Assembly (NCBI GenBank): GCA_900299005.1
Contig: OMID01000060.1
Coordinates: 19,790-83,789, forward strand
Source of the DNA: Oxalobacteraceae bacterium
Lineage (GTDB): Bacteria > Pseudomonadota > Gammaproteobacteria > Burkholderiales > Burkholderiaceae_D
Direction: 5' to 3'
Length of the DNA stretch: 64,000 nt
Positions 8,500 through 17,301 of the stretch are shown here, one piece after another. The position numbers and the translations under genes are program-made. The notes below the pieces were generated by a model. That model made no database searches and was not told the DNA's origin. It saw nothing but the letters and a program-made list of their open reading frames with translations. The number at the start of each line of letters is the position of its first letter. Position 1 is the first letter of the stretch.

Positions 8500-9500
8500 A
8501 TCCGACTCGACGACAGTATCTCCGACTGGGCATGGGGCTGGGATTTCTGGCCGCCTGCCCCACGTTGTCGGTCGCGGCCGATGCGTCCGAGCGTGACCTG
8601 GCGGCCCGACTTAGCTGGCGCGAGCGCTCGCTCCTGGGCTTTGGCACTACGCTCTGGCTGCGCGCTGGTGACCTGAGTGCGGACAAGGCCGAGGCCGCGC
8701 TAGACAAGTCCGTGCAACTGCTTCGTCAGACCGAATCTCAGATGAGTCTGTTTGATGAGCACAGTGAGATCAGCCGTTTGAATCGCGCAAGTGAACTGCG
8801 CAAACCCTCGCGTGAGCTGCTGCAGGTCATCGCGCTGTCGTCGACGATTTCCTCGGCCAGCCACGGGACTTTCGACATCACAATGCAGCCGTTGTGGACT
8901 GTGTGGGCGCGCGCGCAGGCCGAGTCGCGCCTGCCAACCCAGCGCGAGCTTCAGGCCGCGCGAGCTCGCGTGAACTGGCAGGTGCTCAAACATGCCACGA
9001 ATTCTCTTGTGTTACCCAAGGGGATGTCGCTTTCTCTGAATGGCATTGCACAGGGGTTTGCTGCCGATGCACTGCGTACGCAGATGCAGGCCATGGGCAT
9101 CCGGCATGCGATGCTCGATACGGGCGAGACCGCCGTGTTGGGTGAGGCGCCCGGAGGGGTGCCGTGGCGTTTCGGCATCGAAGATGTACATCGGCCAGAC
9201 TCTGCACCAGTGCAGGCGGCAACTGTGCCTGATGGCTATGCGATAGCAACCTCCTCCGATGCGCATACCACCTTCACCGAGGATCGCGTGCACCATCACA
9301 TTCTCGATCCACGCACGGGTGATTCACCTGGCTGGTGGTCTTCCGTCACGGTGATGGCCAAAAGTGCGGCGCTCGCTGATGGTCTGACCAAGGTATTTTT
9401 CATGTTGCCTCCGTCGCAGGTGCAGCAGGCCGCCAAGCGCTGGGGTGTGGCAGTGATCTTGCAGGACAAGCAGGGCCGATGGCGTCGGTTTGCCGCCTGA
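8496..9500 (+). CDS. apbE: FAD:protein FMN transferase (ApbE family)
   Basis: 334 residues. ApbE transfers FMN covalently onto Thr/Ser of target proteins in the periplasm. The start carries a twin-arginine-like signal (TRRQYLRLGMGLGFLA). Family landmarks are visible: MSLFDEHSEISRLNR, THGTFDIT-like SHGTFDITMQPLW, SLNGIAQGFAAD, the DTGETAVLGE segment in place of the usual DxGG, and HHILDPRTGDSPGW. The start codon overlaps the stop of the NosR-like gene (ATGA), so that protein is the probable flavinylation target. The end-of-domain Mg-binding Asp/Thr region (ALADGLTKVFFML) is conserved. Confidence 0.9.
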   Translation: MNPTRRQYLRLGMGLGFLAACPTLSVAADASERDLAARLSWRERSLLGFGTTLWLRAGDLSADKAEAALDKSVQLLRQTESQMSLFDEHSEISRLNRASELRKPSRELLQVIALSSTISSASHGTFDITMQPLWTVWARAQAESRLPTQRELQAARARVNWQVLKHATNSLVLPKGMSLSLNGIAQGFAADALRTQMQAMGIRHAMLDTGETAVLGEAPGGVPWRFGIEDVHRPDSAPVQAATVPDGYAIATSSDAHTTFTEDRVHHHILDPRTGDSPGWWSSVTVMAKSAALADGLTKVFFMLPPSQVQQAAKRWGVAVILQDKQGRWRRFAA

Positions 9501-9621
9501 ACTGCGGCCCACTGCCGACTGCCACGGGGCAGCCCGTGGGGGATGCGCTGTCGTTTCTGATCCGTCCGAAGACTGATTCGGCGAGCGCTGATTCAGCACC
9601 GAGTGCGCAGGGGAGTTCGTG

Positions 9622-10023
9622 ATGAAGGCCGTTGTGCTTTCTCTCGCGCTTTGCTTAACCGGTCTCGTGACAACGACCGCGCACGCCGCATGGAAATTAA
9701 TCGACTTCACAGATGAAGCGGCGTTCTATATCGATGATTTCTTCGAGCCCGGGCCTCAGCCCCGGATCTGGGAATTGGTCGACTACCGTGTTCCCAATGA
9801 GTTCGGCAGCCAGTCGGCCAGGATATTGTGGGAGGTGGATTGCACGCGCAGCGTCGTGCGCACGCTGAGTTTCAGTTCACATCCTCATCGCATGGGTATC
9901 GGCGAACCCATCAGCATCGACAACCGGGTCGGTGAGTGGGCGCTGCCACCGGAATACTCGCCTCAGGAGGCGGTGTTCATCCTCGCCTGCGGCTTCGAAC
10001 CTGCTGCCGGCCCCAAGACCTGA
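9622..10023 (+). CDS. Small secreted protein, surface-adhesin E-like
   Basis: 133 residues with a clear Sec signal (MKAVVLSLALCLTGLVTTTAHA). The mature part (WKLIDFTDEAAFYIDDFF, then WELVDYRVP, SARILWEVDC and a second Cys near residue 126) has the pattern of the adhesin-E-like family of small periplasmic or surface proteins: a Trp start, an Asp-rich strand, and two cysteines likely to form a disulfide. No enzymatic residues are recognised. The ATG at 9622 is preferred over GTG at 9619 because GGGGAG lies just upstream. It follows apbE by about 120 bp and may be transcribed alone. Confidence 0.6.
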   Translation: MKAVVLSLALCLTGLVTTTAHAAWKLIDFTDEAAFYIDDFFEPGPQPRIWELVDYRVPNEFGSQSARILWEVDCTRSVVRTLSFSSHPHRMGIGEPISIDNRVGEWALPPEYSPQEAVFILACGFEPAAGPKT

Positions 10024-10187
10024 GCATGGGCTGACTTATCGATTTAGTAAATCGATAAAATTTTTCATCATGACTGGCCAGTCGCTGCGCACTTCTGTCC
10101 GCTTTTTGCGCATTTACCAGATAGAATGCCCGGTCGAGAAAATCTATAACAAAAATAAACGCCCGGCCATGGCGTAGGGGAGCCTGT

Positions 10188-10871
10188 TTGAAGATCAGTT
10201 TTCTACGACTGATGCCGTCCAGCCCGCACAGAAAGATCGAACCCATCCTGTTCGAGTGGTTCACGTTGATCGGCATGTTCCTGTTCGCCGCCTGGCTGCT
10301 CGGTCTCAAGGGGGTCTGGCAGTTGCTGCTGCAATCGGACCCCACCGGCATTACCTTCGTCATCATCGTTATTTTTTGTGTCGCGACAATCTGGTGCGGC
10401 ATGCGCAGCCGCGAGCTGGATCGTCAGCGAGAGAGTCTGGAGCATCAGATCGCCAACTCGGCAAGCGCGCCTGCGGAGTACTGCTGGTCTCATGCCTACT
10501 GGGAGGCACTGAGGTCCAATCCACGCGATTCAGGCGCCCCCATGGACCTGCTGACCGAGAAGACGCACGGTTGCCACAGCACCGCCTGGTGGGTGAACGG
10601 CCTGCAGCTGAAGCTTGGGCTGCTGGGCAAGGTGATCGGCTTTTCGATGCTGGCTATGCAGATCGGCCATATGCAAAGTTTTGACCAATCACAGGCGCAG
10701 GAGATGTTGCGCGATTTGACCACGGGCCTCGGCGTCGCGCTGCTGACCACGATGGTGGGTCTGGTTGCGAACATCTTGCTGGGCCTGCAGCTGACGCGGC
10801 TGGATCGGTTTGCAGATGATCTGGTGTCGCGTGCACAGACCCAGGGACTGAAGATCAAGGCATCGGAGTGA
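10188..10871 (+). CDS. MotA/TolQ/ExbB-like proton channel protein
   Basis: 227 residues starting with TTG, supported by AGGGGAGCC 6 bp upstream and lack of an alternative ATG until residue 9. Hydrophobic segments lie at about 20-45, 55-72, 140-160 and 180-205; the last two flank a region (GLLGKVIGFSMLAMQIG then TTGLGVALLTTMVGLVANIL) that strongly resembles the TolQ/ExbB/MotA channel helices. Such proteins form a proton channel with a TolR/ExbD partner, here the next gene. It begins a tight four-gene operon. The load driven by this motor is unknown, since neither TonB nor Tol genes adjoin. Confidence 0.7.
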   Translation: MKISFLRLMPSSPHRKIEPILFEWFTLIGMFLFAAWLLGLKGVWQLLLQSDPTGITFVIIVIFCVATIWCGMRSRELDRQRESLEHQIANSASAPAEYCWSHAYWEALRSNPRDSGAPMDLLTEKTHGCHSTAWWVNGLQLKLGLLGKVIGFSMLAMQIGHMQSFDQSQAQEMLRDLTTGLGVALLTTMVGLVANILLGLQLTRLDRFADDLVSRAQTQGLKIKASE

Positions 10872-10881
10872 GACAAGGCTG

Positions 10882-11514
10882 ATGCGTGATCGTCGCAAAT
10901 CCCGGGAGCCGGAGGTCGACCCAATGTATGACATGTTGTTCAACATGCTCATTGCATTCGTGTTTTGCTTCATCATTGCCTTCATTTCGATCAATCCCAA
11001 GGCGCAGAAGAGTGGCGACATCCCCGCAAAGGCAGAGTTCATCATCACGCTGAGCTGGCCGGACAATGACCCGAACGATCTCGATCTCTGGACCCAAGGT
11101 CCGTCGGGGGAGGTCGTCTGGTTCCGCAATCGCGAAGCCGGGCTCATGCACCTAGACCGCGATGATCGCGGTAGTTCGAACAACACCATCATGGTCAACG
11201 GCAAGAAGCTCGTGAACCCGCTGCGGCAAGAGGTGACCACGATACGCAGCATCGTTCCCGGCGAGTATGTGGCGAATGTTCACTACTACGAAACCAAGGA
11301 CCTCGATCCGGGTGAGCCCAAGTCCGGCAGGCCGGTCGAGGCCACGCTAACGGTCATCAAGGTGAACCCCAAGGCCGAGGTCGTGTTTTATGGGCAGGCG
11401 ACTCTGGAGAGTCGCGGCAAGGAAACCACCATGGTGCGGTTTACCGTGGAGCCCAACGGTTCAGTCTCGAATGTCAACACCATTCCCAAGTCTTTAGTGA
11501 AGTCAATCACATGA
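10882..11514 (+). CDS. TolR/ExbD-like protein with a large periplasmic beta domain
   Basis: 210 residues. A short cytoplasmic start is followed by one membrane helix (MLFNMLIAFVFCFIIAFISI, about 18-37), matching ExbD/TolR topology. The C-terminal domain is not the usual short ExbD fold: it begins LSWPDNDPNDLDLWTQGPSGE, a DxNDLDLW pattern I associate with YfaP/DUF2135-type domains, and continues with strands ending VEATLTVIKV. It lies 10 bp after the TolQ-like gene and overlaps the next gene by 4 bp, so it is probably its motor partner. The expected membrane Asp of ExbD is not evident inside the helix (D12 and D17 lie just before it), a point of doubt. Confidence 0.6.
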   Translation: MRDRRKSREPEVDPMYDMLFNMLIAFVFCFIIAFISINPKAQKSGDIPAKAEFIITLSWPDNDPNDLDLWTQGPSGEVVWFRNREAGLMHLDRDDRGSSNNTIMVNGKKLVNPLRQEVTTIRSIVPGEYVANVHYYETKDLDPGEPKSGRPVEATLTVIKVNPKAEVVFYGQATLESRGKETTMVRFTVEPNGSVSNVNTIPKSLVKSIT

Positions 11515-12008
11515 CCCTTACCCTGATCATCGCATTCGCGATCTTTGTTTTTCTGTTTGCGTTGGCCATCGTATTCTCGGGTTGGCCACGCTGGCTCAAG
11601 GGCGTGCTGACACTGGGTGTCTGCGCCTTTTATTTTTTTGGTTATCAGGCAGTATTCAGCCTGCTCGGCAATCCCAGTGTGGATCCCTTACCAGCGCGCT
11701 TTCTGCTGATCGCTGCTGTCGTCGAGGAGCCAAGGCCCAAGTATGCGGGCGCCCTCTATCTCTGGGTGACGCCCATCGAGGAGGGCAAGCAAGGACTTGA
11801 GCCACGCGCCTACAAGCTGCCTTACATGCGCGCACTGCACGAAAAAATCAATGAGGGAATGCGCAAGGGGCGCCAGGGCATTAGTCAGATGGGCACCGCC
11901 GAACCCAGAGCGGGCACCGGCAAGGGACCTAGCTGGCTTAATCCCGGCAAGGATGAGCAGGAGGTGAAGATTGTTGATCTGCCCGTGCCGCAAGTCCCGG
12001 AAAAATAA
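11511..12008 (+). CDS. Membrane protein of unknown function in the TolQR-like operon
   Basis: 165 residues. Two hydrophobic segments (about 3-22 and 28-52) are followed by a soluble tail with a conserved-looking block RPKYAGALYLWVTPIEEGKQGLE and a Gly/Pro-rich end. I do not recognise the family. The ATGA overlap with the TolR-like gene and the one-base gap to the next gene show translational coupling. It probably belongs to the same membrane complex. Confidence 0.6.
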   Translation: MTLTLIIAFAIFVFLFALAIVFSGWPRWLKGVLTLGVCAFYFFGYQAVFSLLGNPSVDPLPARFLLIAAVVEEPRPKYAGALYLWVTPIEEGKQGLEPRAYKLPYMRALHEKINEGMRKGRQGISQMGTAEPRAGTGKGPSWLNPGKDEQEVKIVDLPVPQVPEK

Positions 12009-12009
12009 G

Positions 12010-12723
12010 ATGCGACGACTGCTCTTTTCCCTGCTAATGATGTGCCTGCTGGCGGGTTGCGACAAGCCGGCGCAAGACCATCCTTTTTTTCCGCTTGAGT
12101 CAGGTAGAAGCTGGACTTACAAGGTCGAGATTGCTTTTGATGATCCTGATGCGCATCTCGACAGCTACCTGCTCACGCTCACTAACCGTGGGCGGGTGGA
12201 GCTAAACGGCAAAGAGGCCTGGCGCCGTCGTAGCGACACGGGCAATGAATACTGGCTGCGTACCGACGAGCAGGGTGTCTATCGCGTGGCCAGCCGTGGT
12301 CCGGCCGGCAAAGAAGCGATGCTCGATCCCGGACCGCGCATTGTCTTGCCGGCCAAACTCAGCAAAGAAGCGAAATGGTCGACGACCACCGTGCCCTATT
12401 TTCTTAAACGGCGCAACGAGTGGCCACCGGAATTCAAATACGTCGATAAATATCGCAACCTCACCATGAATTACACGATCGAAGCATTGGATCAGAAGGT
12501 GACCACACCCTCAGGCGCGTATAGCGGCTGTTTGATGGTCAAGGGTATTGCCGAGATCAACGTTTGGGTCGAGAGCGACATGACCTACAAGGAAGTACCC
12601 ATGGAAAATGTCGAATGGTATTGCCCGGGCGTCGGCCTGGTGCAATTGGAACGTCGCGAGCCGACGACAGCGCGTTTCTTTCAAGGTGGCGTCATGCGCA
12701 TGGTGCTGGTAAAGACAGAATGA
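12010..12723 (+). CDS. Outer-membrane or periplasmic lipoprotein, unknown function
   Basis: 237 residues from ATG 12010, which places a lipobox LLAGC at residues 16-20 (MRRLLFSLLMMCLLAGCDK). Position +2 is Asp, which in enterobacteria signals retention in the inner membrane; whether that holds here is unknown. The mature part has repeated beta-strand patterns (SGRSWTYKVE, LNGKEAWRRR, TPSGAYSGCLMVKG, WYCPGVGLVQLE) like bacterial lipoproteins that begin PLESGRSW. It ends the operon; the palindromic CCTGCGGCCGCAGG plus TTTT at 12737-12754 may terminate it. Confidence 0.65.
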   Translation: MRRLLFSLLMMCLLAGCDKPAQDHPFFPLESGRSWTYKVEIAFDDPDAHLDSYLLTLTNRGRVELNGKEAWRRRSDTGNEYWLRTDEQGVYRVASRGPAGKEAMLDPGPRIVLPAKLSKEAKWSTTTVPYFLKRRNEWPPEFKYVDKYRNLTMNYTIEALDQKVTTPSGAYSGCLMVKGIAEINVWVESDMTYKEVPMENVEWYCPGVGLVQLERREPTTARFFQGGVMRMVLVKTE

Positions 12724-13428
12724 GCAACGGGTCCCTGCGGCCGCAGGTTTTGACGTCTTCACAGCGACCGCAGGGCGGTGCCGCGCTCGCGTTGTGAGCG
12801 CACAGTAGCTTCCGGTGTGGAGCTGAGTCTTGACCTCAATCGATGGGGTTTGTAAGTTCAAGGTAAGTTATTCACCACCAATCGACAATTTTTTTATTTT
12901 TTATGGCATCGGTAAAAAAACCGAACGCCGGAAAAAATCAGACTCCTTTTTTTGATAGCCATCGTGTCCCAGACAATAGGCCTCTGGATACGCGCCGCCT
13001 TCTTGCAGTCGACCTTGTCGCTCCCCAGCGTAAGTTTCGGGTAAGACCTCTCTCTACGTCGCTCGACAAATCAAGCAAATTCAAGGTGTTACCGAAGTGT
13101 GAGCAGCGGCTTGTTTCGCTCAGAGGATGAGGACATTAATGACTGAAAATTCAAATAAAAATCTGCCTTAATGTTTGTAAAGTGACTGCGCGGTTTATTT
13201 TAGATATTCAAAGTAATTCAGCACCTCAAAACCATCGCGTCTGAAGAAGAGTTTTGCGTTAATTCCCGAAGGTTTTAGCGGGTTGTTCGTTGATTTTTCC
13301 TCTGCAGCTTGTACTATCGCGGTGCCTGATTACTTGTAGCACTGCATCAAGGTACAAGTGGCATTAGGTTGTTTGTAAATCAATAACAGAGTTTCTGGTT
13401 AATCCCGAGACAAAAAGATGGAGACAAT
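12724..13428. other. Long intergenic region before the first PQQ dehydrogenase
   Basis: About 700 bp, more AT-rich than its neighbours, with long T runs at 12886-12901. A possible 75-residue frame at 12903-13130 lacks a ribosome site and any recognisable pattern, so I leave it uncalled. The region probably carries the promoter and a long leader for the dehydrogenase at 13429; I could not settle on -35/-10 boxes. GGAGACA lies just before the start codon. Confidence 0.5.
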
Positions 13429-15108
13429 ATGAAATTCTCAACCAAGCTCATGACTTCTGCAGTGATGCTGGCAGCCGCCCAGCTCGCCGCTGCGAATAAT
13501 TGGGGTGTCTATGGTGGTGATTCGGGTAATACGCGATACAGCACTGCCAATCAGGTTACGCCCGCAAACGTAAAAAATTTGCAGGTCAAGTGGGCACTGC
13601 AATTAGGCACCAACCGCTCGCAGGAATCCGTGCCTATCGTGGTGGGCGATACGCTGTATGTGACCTCTTCCTATGGCCCGAAAAATGTGATCGCGGTCAA
13701 CGCGAAGACGGGCCAAATGAAGTGGAAGTATCAGCCGGAAATTCCAAAGAACGTTGATCAGTTCGCTTGCTGCGACGTGGACAACCGCGGCGTGGCATAC
13801 GCGAATGGCAAAATTTTCTTCGGCCGTCTTGATGCAAAAGTGACCGCCCTCGATGCCAAGACTGGTAAAGAGCTGTGGACCTCCACCGTCGTGGACTACA
13901 CACAGGGTTCGGCCATCACCTCCCCACCGACCATCGTCAAGAATTTGGTCGTCACTGGTTTCGCTGGTGGCGAGTACGGTGTAAGGGGTGCGATCGTCGC
14001 CTATGATCAGAACACCGGTAAAGAAGTGTGGCGCACGCATACCGTGCCCCTGCAGGGTGAAAAGGGTGGCGACACCTGGAAGGGCGACTCCGGCAAGCAC
14101 GGTGGCGCAGCTGCCTGGCTGATTGGTTCCTACGACCCCAAGCTGAACCTGGTCTACTACGGAACATCGAACCCGGCTCCCTGGTCTGCGGCGGTACGTG
14201 GTAATGACAGCTCCGACATCGGCAAGTACTCCAATCTTTACTCCGCATCGGTGCTGGCCATCAACGGCGATACAGGCGCCATTCAGTGGCACTATCAATT
14301 CACACCGCATGATGCATGGGACTATGACGGCGTGAACGAACTGGTCTTTGCTGATCTGCCCATCGATGGCAAGACCACGCCGGTGATCATGCAGGCTAAC
14401 CGTAATGGCTTCTTCTACGTGCTTGATCGCGCCAATGGCAAGCTGCTCTCCGCCAAGCCTTTCGTGGATGGCGTGAACTGGGCCACCGGTATCGACTTGA
14501 AGACCGGCATGCCGATCGAAGCTCCCGGCAACAAGTTCCGTCCTGGTCTCAAGCGCAAGGCTGTCAATGTCTGTCCTAACCTCATCGGCGGAAAGAACTG
14601 GCAGAGCATGAGCTACAACAAGGACACCGGCCTGGTGTACATCCCGACCACCAACCTCTGCATGGACATGGAAGCAGTTCAGGAGGATTACAAGCGTGGT
14701 CAGTTCTACCTGTCGGTTAACTTCGATCTGGGCAAAATGGGCCCCGGCGGTCACGGTGGTGGACTGAAGGCCTGGGATCCGGTCAAGCAGAAGGAAGCCT
14801 GGTTCTTCAAAGAAGAACTGCCGCTCAACGGTGGCACCATGACTACCTCAACCGGTCTGGTATTTGCGGGCGATGTGAAGGGTATCTTCCGTGCCTTTGA
14901 CGCCAAAACCGGCAAGATCCTGTGGGAGTTCAACACAGGTTCTGGCATCAGCGCCGCGCCGATGACTTACGTCATCGATGGCAAGCAGTATGTCGCTGTG
15001 GTGTCTGGACGCTCGCAGTCGATTCCTGCGTTCTTCGGAGAGGTTGGCCAGAAGATCGTGGACGCCAGCGCTGAGGGTGGCACGCTGTTCGTTTTTGCTG
15101 TTAATTAA
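13429..15108 (+). CDS. PQQ-dependent alcohol dehydrogenase, lanthanide type (XoxF-like), copy 1
   Basis: 559 residues with a Sec signal (1-22). An eight-bladed propeller is shown by repeated tryptophan-docking motifs such as NAKTGQMKW, DAKTGKELW and DQNTGKEVW. Active-site features: vicinal C114-C115 (FACCDVDNRG), the metal-ligand Glu E182 (GGEYGVRG), Asn in GTSNPAPW, and D298-Y299-D300 (WDYDGVN). The second Asp is the extra ligand that separates lanthanide-dependent enzymes from calcium MxaF, which has Ala there. It oxidises a primary alcohol in the periplasm; methanol, ethanol or another substrate cannot be decided by eye. A binding-protein/cytochrome fusion follows 15 bp downstream as probable electron acceptor. 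Confidence 0.9.
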   Translation: MKFSTKLMTSAVMLAAAQLAAANNWGVYGGDSGNTRYSTANQVTPANVKNLQVKWALQLGTNRSQESVPIVVGDTLYVTSSYGPKNVIAVNAKTGQMKWKYQPEIPKNVDQFACCDVDNRGVAYANGKIFFGRLDAKVTALDAKTGKELWTSTVVDYTQGSAITSPPTIVKNLVVTGFAGGEYGVRGAIVAYDQNTGKEVWRTHTVPLQGEKGGDTWKGDSGKHGGAAAWLIGSYDPKLNLVYYGTSNPAPWSAAVRGNDSSDIGKYSNLYSASVLAINGDTGAIQWHYQFTPHDAWDYDGVNELVFADLPIDGKTTPVIMQANRNGFFYVLDRANGKLLSAKPFVDGVNWATGIDLKTGMPIEAPGNKFRPGLKRKAVNVCPNLIGGKNWQSMSYNKDTGLVYIPTTNLCMDMEAVQEDYKRGQFYLSVNFDLGKMGPGGHGGGLKAWDPVKQKEAWFFKEELPLNGGTMTTSTGLVFAGDVKGIFRAFDAKTGKILWEFNTGSGISAAPMTYVIDGKQYVAVVSGRSQSIPAFFGEVGQKIVDASAEGGTLFVFAVN

Positions 15109-15123
15109 TTCGGAGTCTGAGTA

Positions 15124-16305
15124 ATGCCCAAGTTGCTTGTTACGCCTGGCAGGTTCGCGTTGAAGACTGCTGTTGTATTCGCTGGCCTTCTGTCGATGTC
15201 GGTGGCTTTTGCCGACACGCTGAAAGTCTGCTCCGATCCTGATAATTTGCCTTTCAGTAAATCTGAAGGGTCGGAAAAAGGTCTTTATGTCGAGCTTGCA
15301 GAACTGGTAGGCAAGCACTTGGGCAGCTCCGTAGAGTATGTCTGGTGGTTGACGCATAATCAGCGACGCGCCATCCGAAACACCATGGATGGCTGCGATG
15401 CGTATTTTGCTCTTCCCGCAACGGCTGACTACAAAGTCAGAGGCGCGGACAAGAGCCGTGCTTTCATGGATGTTGGTTTCGCTCTGGTTGGACCGGCATC
15501 TTTTACATTGAGATCTCTGGAAGATCTCAAGGGCAAGCGTGTTGGTGTTTTGCATGGATCGCCGCCTCATATCTTGCTTTCTGCCGAGCCGGGCTACGAA
15601 CCAAGGAATTACAAGTTTCAGGAAGAAGTGTTCGACGCTCTGGCCAAAGGCGAACTGGATCTCGCAGTCCTATGGGGCCCGAGTGCCGGCTACGAAAATC
15701 AGAGCCGACTGCAGAATCGCTGGACTATCACACCGGTTGCTGGTTTTGGCCTGAACGGGCAAGTTGCCGTGGCTGTCTCCAAGGGCAAGACCGAGTTGAG
15801 AGACAAGATTGATCATGCGCTCACCGAGCTGCAGCCCGAAATCAAGCAGCTGCAAAAGAAATATGGTTTTCCGCAGGCGGTGCCCGTCGTTCTGGATGCC
15901 AAGGGCTCGTGGAACACTATCATTGAACAAGTCGCTGGCGGCACAGCGCAAGCGAATGTAAAGAAGTTCAGCGACAAAGGCGCGGCGAAGATGACGCTGG
16001 CTGCTGCCGAAAAAACCGATCTGCAGTCGAACATGATCAAGGTCGCTGATGTCGACATGGAAGAAATCAAGGGTATGTTCAACAGCCGCTGCTCACATTG
16101 CCACGGTCAGAATGGCGCCAGCCCGCAGTCGGAACGAGATCTGCGCAAGCTGTCCAAGCGCTACGACGATAAATGGCAGGATGTTGCGCACACCACGATT
16201 ACCAATGGCCGCCCGGAACTGGGTATGCCGACGTGGGGCGGTACGCTATCTGATGCCGACATCCGCAATATCATCAAATTTCTGGGGACTATCCAGCGCA
16301 AGTAA
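15124..16305 (+). CDS. Fusion of XoxJ-like periplasmic binding protein and cytochrome c
   Basis: 393 residues with a signal peptide (to about residue 30, SVAFA). Residues 32-270 are a type II solute-binding fold of the MxaJ/XoxJ kind (LKVCSDPDNLPFS, GVLHGSPPH, DLAVLWGPSAGY). Residues 310-390 are a c-type cytochrome: haem site CSHCH at 323-327 and a likely axial Met in GMPTWG near 368. XoxJ is thought to help activate XoxF and XoxG is its cytochrome acceptor; normally they are separate genes. Here one polypeptide could do both. There is no stop or frameshift between the parts. It is cotranscribed with the dehydrogenase upstream and ends before a strong terminator. Confidence 0.85.
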   Translation: MPKLLVTPGRFALKTAVVFAGLLSMSVAFADTLKVCSDPDNLPFSKSEGSEKGLYVELAELVGKHLGSSVEYVWWLTHNQRRAIRNTMDGCDAYFALPATADYKVRGADKSRAFMDVGFALVGPASFTLRSLEDLKGKRVGVLHGSPPHILLSAEPGYEPRNYKFQEEVFDALAKGELDLAVLWGPSAGYENQSRLQNRWTITPVAGFGLNGQVAVAVSKGKTELRDKIDHALTELQPEIKQLQKKYGFPQAVPVVLDAKGSWNTIIEQVAGGTAQANVKKFSDKGAAKMTLAAAEKTDLQSNMIKVADVDMEEIKGMFNSRCSHCHGQNGASPQSERDLRKLSKRYDDKWQDVAHTTITNGRPELGMPTWGGTLSDADIRNIIKFLGTIQRK

Positions 16306-16328
16306 TTGTCTGCCTCTTGGGGGAAACC

Positions 16329-16363
16329 GCCCGCCGCGCCGTAAGGCCCGGCGGGATTTTTTT
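16329..16363 (+). terminator. Rho-independent terminator after the dehydrogenase/cytochrome operon
   Basis: A stem of CCCGCCG against CGGCGGG with an internal CGCC/GGC helix, followed by ATTTTTTT. It closes the 13429-16305 operon. Confidence 0.85.
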
Positions 16364-16469
16364 GTCATAGGGCGTGTGGTGCTCGGGGCGGTGGGGGGAG
16401 GTTGAATACCTTCTGGGGGTATCAGCGGGCGCAGCCGCACGGGGCCAGCACAGGAACGGAGGTGAAACG

Positions 16470-16667
16470 ATGAAGCACCGGGGCCTGATTGTATTGCCCG
16501 CTCTGTTGGGGCTATGGATGCTGACATCCTGCGTCAGCAAGTTTGATCGCTGTGTTGAGGAGCGACAGAACCAGTACAAAAAAGAGCACCCTCACTCTAA
16601 CTACGCGGAGCTGCTCGATAGTCGCGAGCTGTTCCAGAAGCAGTGCAGGGAAGCATACGGCGACTGA
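16470..16667 (+). CDS. Small lipoprotein
   Basis: 65 residues from ATG 16470, chosen for the AACGGAGG ribosome site 8 bp upstream. A lipid signal ends LWMLTSC (Cys at residue 19). The mature 46 residues are charged and contain two further cysteines (DRCVEE and KQCREAYGD) that could form a disulfide. No family is recognised. It stands alone between a terminator and the convergent usp gene. Confidence 0.65.
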   Translation: MKHRGLIVLPALLGLWMLTSCVSKFDRCVEERQNQYKKEHPHSNYAELLDSRELFQKQCREAYGD

Positions 16668-16679
16668 ATTTTTGGTTCA

Positions 16680-17120
16680 TTAATCCGACGCAATCAGAAG
16701 GCTGCAGTGCACGCGCTCCGCGAGCCGAATGTCGATCATTTTCCTGCCCAGTCCCGTGACGCTGGGGATTTTTTTTGAGTGACCTACGATGATCAGATCA
16801 GGGTGCAGCTCGCGGATCATTTTTTCAATTTCATCCAGTGGATCGCCGGTCCTCAGATGCTTGCTGACATGCTCGTGGAAGGACTTCAGATCGTCCACCC
16901 CGGCGTCAAGCTGACGGTGGAGGCGCTGTAGTGCCGGATGCGCGTCACTGCGCGGCTCGCTCAAATGAAAATAGTCAGCCAAATGTTCGAACACGCTGCG
17001 CTCGGCTACGCACACCAGATGAATACGTGTCTCGCTGCTGCTGGGCAGCTGCATGCAGCGGCGTACTGCGCAGTAGGTATCGCGGGTGCCATCGTAGGCG
17101 ACAAGAATGGTGCGGAACAT
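16680..17120 (-). CDS. Universal stress protein (UspA family)
   Basis: 146 residues, the usual single-domain length. The start MFRTILVAYDGTRDTYCAVRRC gives the first strand and the conserved DG, and HPDLIIVGHSKKIPS the fourth strand. The ATP-binding consensus G-2x-G-9x-G(S/T) is not well kept (after VGH comes SKKIPSVTGLG, then RVHCSLLIASD), so this member may not bind ATP. It is a cytoplasmic stress protein of unknown partner. It is monocistronic and convergent with the lipoprotein gene. Confidence 0.8.
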   Translation of the reverse strand: MFRTILVAYDGTRDTYCAVRRCMQLPSSSETRIHLVCVAERSVFEHLADYFHLSEPRSDAHPALQRLHRQLDAGVDDLKSFHEHVSKHLRTGDPLDEIEKMIRELHPDLIIVGHSKKIPSVTGLGRKMIDIRLAERVHCSLLIASD

Positions 17121-17301
17121 GGGGATAGCGTCAATCTATGCGCCAAGGAACTGTGGATTCAGACTGCCATAATAATCGGTCGCCGGCGGGTCAAATCCGC
17201 ACGCTGTCGCCTTAGCAAAAAGGCGACGGGCATGTGTATTTCGGCTTCGCACATTTAGGCAGACGCATTGCAAGATTGTCGAACGCGTGATTCATGTGGC
17301 T

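Noticed and set aside
12903-13130. 75-codon frame before dehydrogenase copy 1
   Set aside because: No ribosome site, AT-rich leader-like context, basic low-information composition and no family pattern.
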